Assembly (NCBI RefSeq): GCF_020829685.1
Contig: NZ_JAIVFR010000399.1
Span: forward strand, 1-6,354
From: Nostoc sp. CHAB 5715
GTDB lineage: Bacteria; Cyanobacteriota; Cyanobacteriia; Cyanobacteriales; Nostocaceae
DNA length: 6,354 nt
Direction of reading: 5' to 3'
Part shown: positions 4,841 through 6,354 of the stretch, piece after piece
Position numbering within the stretch: position 1 is the stretch's first letter
Layout: every line of letters starts with the position of its first letter
Notes under the pieces: generated by a model
Database searches by the model: none
Seen by the model: the letters and a program-made list of their open reading frames with translations, nothing else
What the model was told of the DNA's origin: nothing
Position numbers and translations under genes: made by a program

Positions 4841-4928
4841 AGTTTCGCTATTAGCAAGGAACTTCAGTTCCTTGCGGGACATGGCTTTTACGTTAAGTTG
4901 ACACGTATGAGCTGGCTCGTGCCCCTAC
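4841..4928 (+). repeat. Second copy of the IS200/IS605-type left-end repeat
   Basis: It matches positions 4-90 almost base for base, with a few substitutions and single-base indels: CGCTATTAGCAAGGAACT, a hairpin AAGGAACT-TC-AGTTCCTT (4856-4873), GCGGGACATGGCTTTTAC, then TAAGTTGACAC and CCCCTAC. No tnpB or right end follows; a different MITE starts 10 bp on. It is a solo end or remnant of the same element family. Confidence 0.8.
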
Positions 4929-4937
4929 AGCATGGTC

Positions 4938-5090
4938 TATAGCGGTTCTCGAATGGAAGCAATACACTTTGACCTCACTTCCATTCCTCTCTCCTAAAAG
5001 GAGAGAGGCTTTGAATCTTGCTCCCCAACGCTAGCTCTTAAGGGGCTGTTCTTGTTAGGTCTGTATTGGACTCAAGCGAGAAGCGCTATA
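4938..5090. mobile_element. MITE with TATAGCG..TTCTCG inverted ends
   Basis: The left end reads TATAGCGGTTCTCG and the right end (minus strand) TATAGCGCTTCTCG. Similarity continues to a shared CAATACA, giving 22 of 29 matches. A hairpin from CTCTCTCCT-AAA-AGGAGAGAG lies inside (4986-5007). TA at the ends suggests IS630-type mobilisation, like the MITE at 1645. No gene is contained. Confidence 0.7.
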
Positions 5091-5268
5091 TTTACGATCG
5101 CAGGATAATTAAGAAAAGCCTGAAAACTTCCTATTTTAGGTAATGCACATCACGATGCATTTCTACAGTGCGTAAGTCCTATTTTTGTATTCCCTAAAGC
5201 TAGATGCTGCAAATAATTTTGCTGGAATATCATTACAGGAAAATCAAACCTATTGGAAATGGAAAGAA
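5091..5268 (+). other. Upstream region of the DUF1400 gene, no gene
   Basis: It holds a palindromic AATGCA..TGCATT (5142-5162) and GTGCGTAAGTCCTA (5169-5182), which resembles the end of a common cyanobacterial insertion sequence. The promoter is probably in this interval but no convincing boxes are seen. Confidence 0.35.
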
Positions 5269-5805
5269 ATGCGTTTTAAATTTTTGGGGCTGCGTCGCGC
5301 CTTACTTGTATTAGGTAGTACCTGTCTTCTACTTTTGTCCACTCCTGTCTTTGCTGCGGAACGAGTGATGCTAAATTATGGTATTTTCCGTGAATCACTT
5401 TCAGTGGAGGAGCTATCCACCTTTGCCCAAACAGGTGAACTTTCACGTTCACTACGAGTTAATTTTGCTTTGGCGCGACAAGATCCTAAAGTCATCCGTC
5501 AGTATTTGACGGAGCCGGTGAAGGTAAACCTTGTATTTTTAGATAGAGTGCTGAATAGCCAGATTGGTAATATTATTTTAGATCAAATTAGTCAAGTTAT
5601 TTATACACCGTCTCACAGAGCAGATCGGCAGGCTTTGCGAGCCGCTTTGGTACTTTCTGCGAGTCAAGACGGGCAGGTGTCGTTAATCGAAATTGTTAAG
5701 AATTATCCCACAAATGAAGTCGAAGTTGATGGAAAACGCTTGCAGGGTGCATACCGTCAACTTCGTCGCTTGCAAACAAGCCTACAAAATTTATTTGGTG
5801 TTTAG
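5269..5805 (+). CDS. Secreted stand-alone DUF1400 protein
   Basis: A 178-aa protein. The start is ATG 5269, chosen because the signal peptide begins there (basic FKFLGLRR, hydrophobic ALLVLGSTCLLLL, cut near VFA-AE at 29/30) and GGAAAG lies just upstream; a longer reading from TTG 5185 would bury the signal peptide. The mature part matches DUF1400: ERVMLNYGIFRESLSVEEL, the FAQTGELS stretch, an LTEPV segment, and the closing pattern of paired helices with RLQGAYRQLRRLQTSLQ. In cyanobacteria DUF1400 usually precedes an alpha/beta-hydrolase domain; here it stands alone with no Gly-X-Ser-X-Gly nucleophile motif, so it is not an enzyme by itself. It may act as a periplasmic binding or partner protein. 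Its stop overlaps that of the convergent small gene. Confidence 0.85.
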   Translation: MRFKFLGLRRALLVLGSTCLLLLSTPVFAAERVMLNYGIFRESLSVEELSTFAQTGELSRSLRVNFALARQDPKVIRQYLTEPVKVNLVFLDRVLNSQIGNIILDQISQVIYTPSHRADRQALRAALVLSASQDGQVSLIEIVKNYPTNEVEVDGKRLQGAYRQLRRLQTSLQNLFGV

Positions 5806-5999
5806 TAAGCTAAAGTTTCTAAAGTTTCCCTTAAATACCGTTGTACCTGCTGTTCCAAGCGAATTCCGTGTAATTGAGCATTGCGTTCTAGTTGCCAACG
5901 TTGAAAACCGGAACTAGTGGAGATCGCACATTTGAGGCTATACCAAATTTCAGTATCAGCAGAAAATTGGCGATCGCTAGAAGCTGGAATTTGAGCCAT
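5802..5999 (-). CDS. Small conserved-looking cyanobacterial protein, function unknown
   Basis: A 65-aa protein: MAQIPASSDRQFSADTEIWY, then SLKCAISTSSGFQRWQLERN and an amphipathic C-terminal helix, LEQQVQRYLRETLETLAY. AAGGA lies ~10 nt before the ATG (6014-6010). It is soluble, with no signal peptide and one Cys. The composition, the good ribosome site and a resemblance I recall to unnamed Nostoc proteins argue for a real gene. It converges on the DUF1400 gene with a 4-bp overlap of the two stops (5802-5805), so antisense interference between the transcripts is possible. No family name can be given. Confidence 0.75.
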   Translation of the reverse strand: MAQIPASSDRQFSADTEIWYSLKCAISTSSGFQRWQLERNAQLHGIRLEQQVQRYLRETLETLAY

Positions 6000-6033
6000 A
6001 GTTTCTCATTCCTTTATTTTAACTTCAACGGTA

Positions 6034-6075
6034 ATTAGTCATTAGTCATTAGTCATTAGTCATTAGTCATTAGTG
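6034..6075. repeat. Heptamer tandem repeat (ATTAGTC)5 + ATTAGTG
   Basis: Five perfect head-to-tail 7-bp units plus one with a final G. It is an STRR of the type frequent between genes in Nostoc/Anabaena, and is unrelated in sequence to the TTTTGAC array at 2617. Confidence 0.9.
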
Positions 6076-6162
6076 AATACATAAATACCACTGCGACTAA
6101 AGTCGCTCGTGCCGCTTCCCTCTCAGCTTTGAAAAGCTGAGTTTCCCGCATCCCGTGTATTC
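6075..6162. repeat. Foldback element with nested hairpins
   Basis: GAATACA (6075-6081) and TGTATTC (6156-6162) enclose two further hairpins: GCGACT-AA-AGTCGC (6093-6106) and CTCAGCTTT-GA-AAAGCTGAG (6122-6141). It ends directly at the stop codon of the minus-strand gene on its right and could serve as that gene's terminator or be a small repeat element. Confidence 0.55.
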
Positions 6163-6354
6163 TTATGAATCTGTATTAATCCTAAACAAGGATTCCAACA
6201 ATCGGGGCACGATTTGATTAACCCGTACTCCTAAAATTGTGAAATCCTGCTTAATCTTTTCTAAAGATAATGGCTCTATGCCAGCGAATTCTGTGTCATT
6301 AGTCACTAAAACTCGCATTACACTCACAGGTATTTGTAAAAATAAATTGCTGCC
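6163..6354 (-). CDS. C-terminal part of an unrecognised protein (cut by window end)
   Basis: The minus strand is open from the window edge to TAA at 6165-6163, giving 63 codons. They read GSNLFLQIPVSVMRVLVTND, then TEFAGIEPLSLEKIKQDFTI, then LGVRVNQIVPRLLESLFRIN and TDS. An internal ATG at 6318 (MRVLVTND) could be the start of a 51-aa protein, but the frame is open upstream and no good ribosome site precedes the ATG, so a longer protein is more likely. The mix of strand-like and amphipathic segments looks like real coding sequence. No family recognised. Confidence 0.55.
   Translation of the reverse strand, partial: GSNLFLQIPVSVMRVLVTNDTEFAGIEPLSLEKIKQDFTILGVRVNQIVPRLLESLFRINTDS

Noticed and set aside
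5693..5917. 74-aa plus-strand frame crossing the end of the DUF1400 gene
   Set aside because: Off-frame overlap with both convergent genes; no ribosome site and no domain.

Overview
The window reads as chromosome of a filamentous, heterocyst-type cyanobacterium (Nostoc/Anabaena group). The reasons are GCGATCGC (HIP1) octamers, two heptameric short tandem repeats, a dense load of small palindromic and inverted-repeat elements, and cyanobacterial protein families (SLH/DUF1565 surface protein, DUF1400 protein, DUF3493/LPA1-like membrane protein). Everything here was read by eye; no database was consulted.

Positions 1-1840 look like mobile or acquired DNA. An internally deleted IS200/IS605-type element (about 4-400) keeps a left-end repeat, the last ~87 codons of tnpB and the right-end hairpin. 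It has cut the 3' part off a small helix-turn-helix gene (minus strand, 572 downward). That gene is translationally coupled (ATGA overlap) to an unrecognised 185-aa gene (569-1126, minus). A divergent ribbon-helix-helix regulator (1299-1460), perhaps leaderless, shares the intergenic region, which carries a perfect inverted repeat and a hairpin.

The most striking signal lies at 1586-1840, where there is no gene. It is a set of four copies of an ~18-20 bp motif (GAYGACAatAAttTGTCAcc) ending in TGTACA, and it closely resembles the transposon ends of type V-K CRISPR-associated transposons (CAST, Cas12k/Tn7-like). The TGTACA terminus lies 44 bp past the 3' end of a tRNA-Thr(CGU) gene and 66 bp from a GTG in the T-arm of that tRNA, the geometry expected for RNA-guided V-K insertion next to a tRNA. 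One motif copy is split by a 139-bp MITE inserted at a TA; removing the MITE restores the motif. No tnsB, tnsC, tniQ, cas12k or CRISPR array is visible, so this is either a decayed CAST or one end of an element extending beyond position 1, with the RHH gene and the coupled gene pair as candidate cargo or regulator.

Positions 1885-2283 return to core genome: tRNA-Thr (minus) and, divergent from it, a DUF3493 membrane protein. A hairpin, a 147-bp MITE and a heptamer repeat fill 2284-2667. A 564-aa secreted beta-helix/SLH protein occupies 2668-4362 (minus). Its upstream intergenic region (4363-5268) is packed with two more MITE-like elements and a second copy of the IS left-end repeat. A secreted DUF1400 protein (5269-5805, plus) converges on a 65-aa conserved-looking small protein (5802-5999, minus), with overlapping stop codons. 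The right edge has a heptamer repeat, a foldback element and the C-terminus of an unrecognised minus-strand gene cut by the window end.
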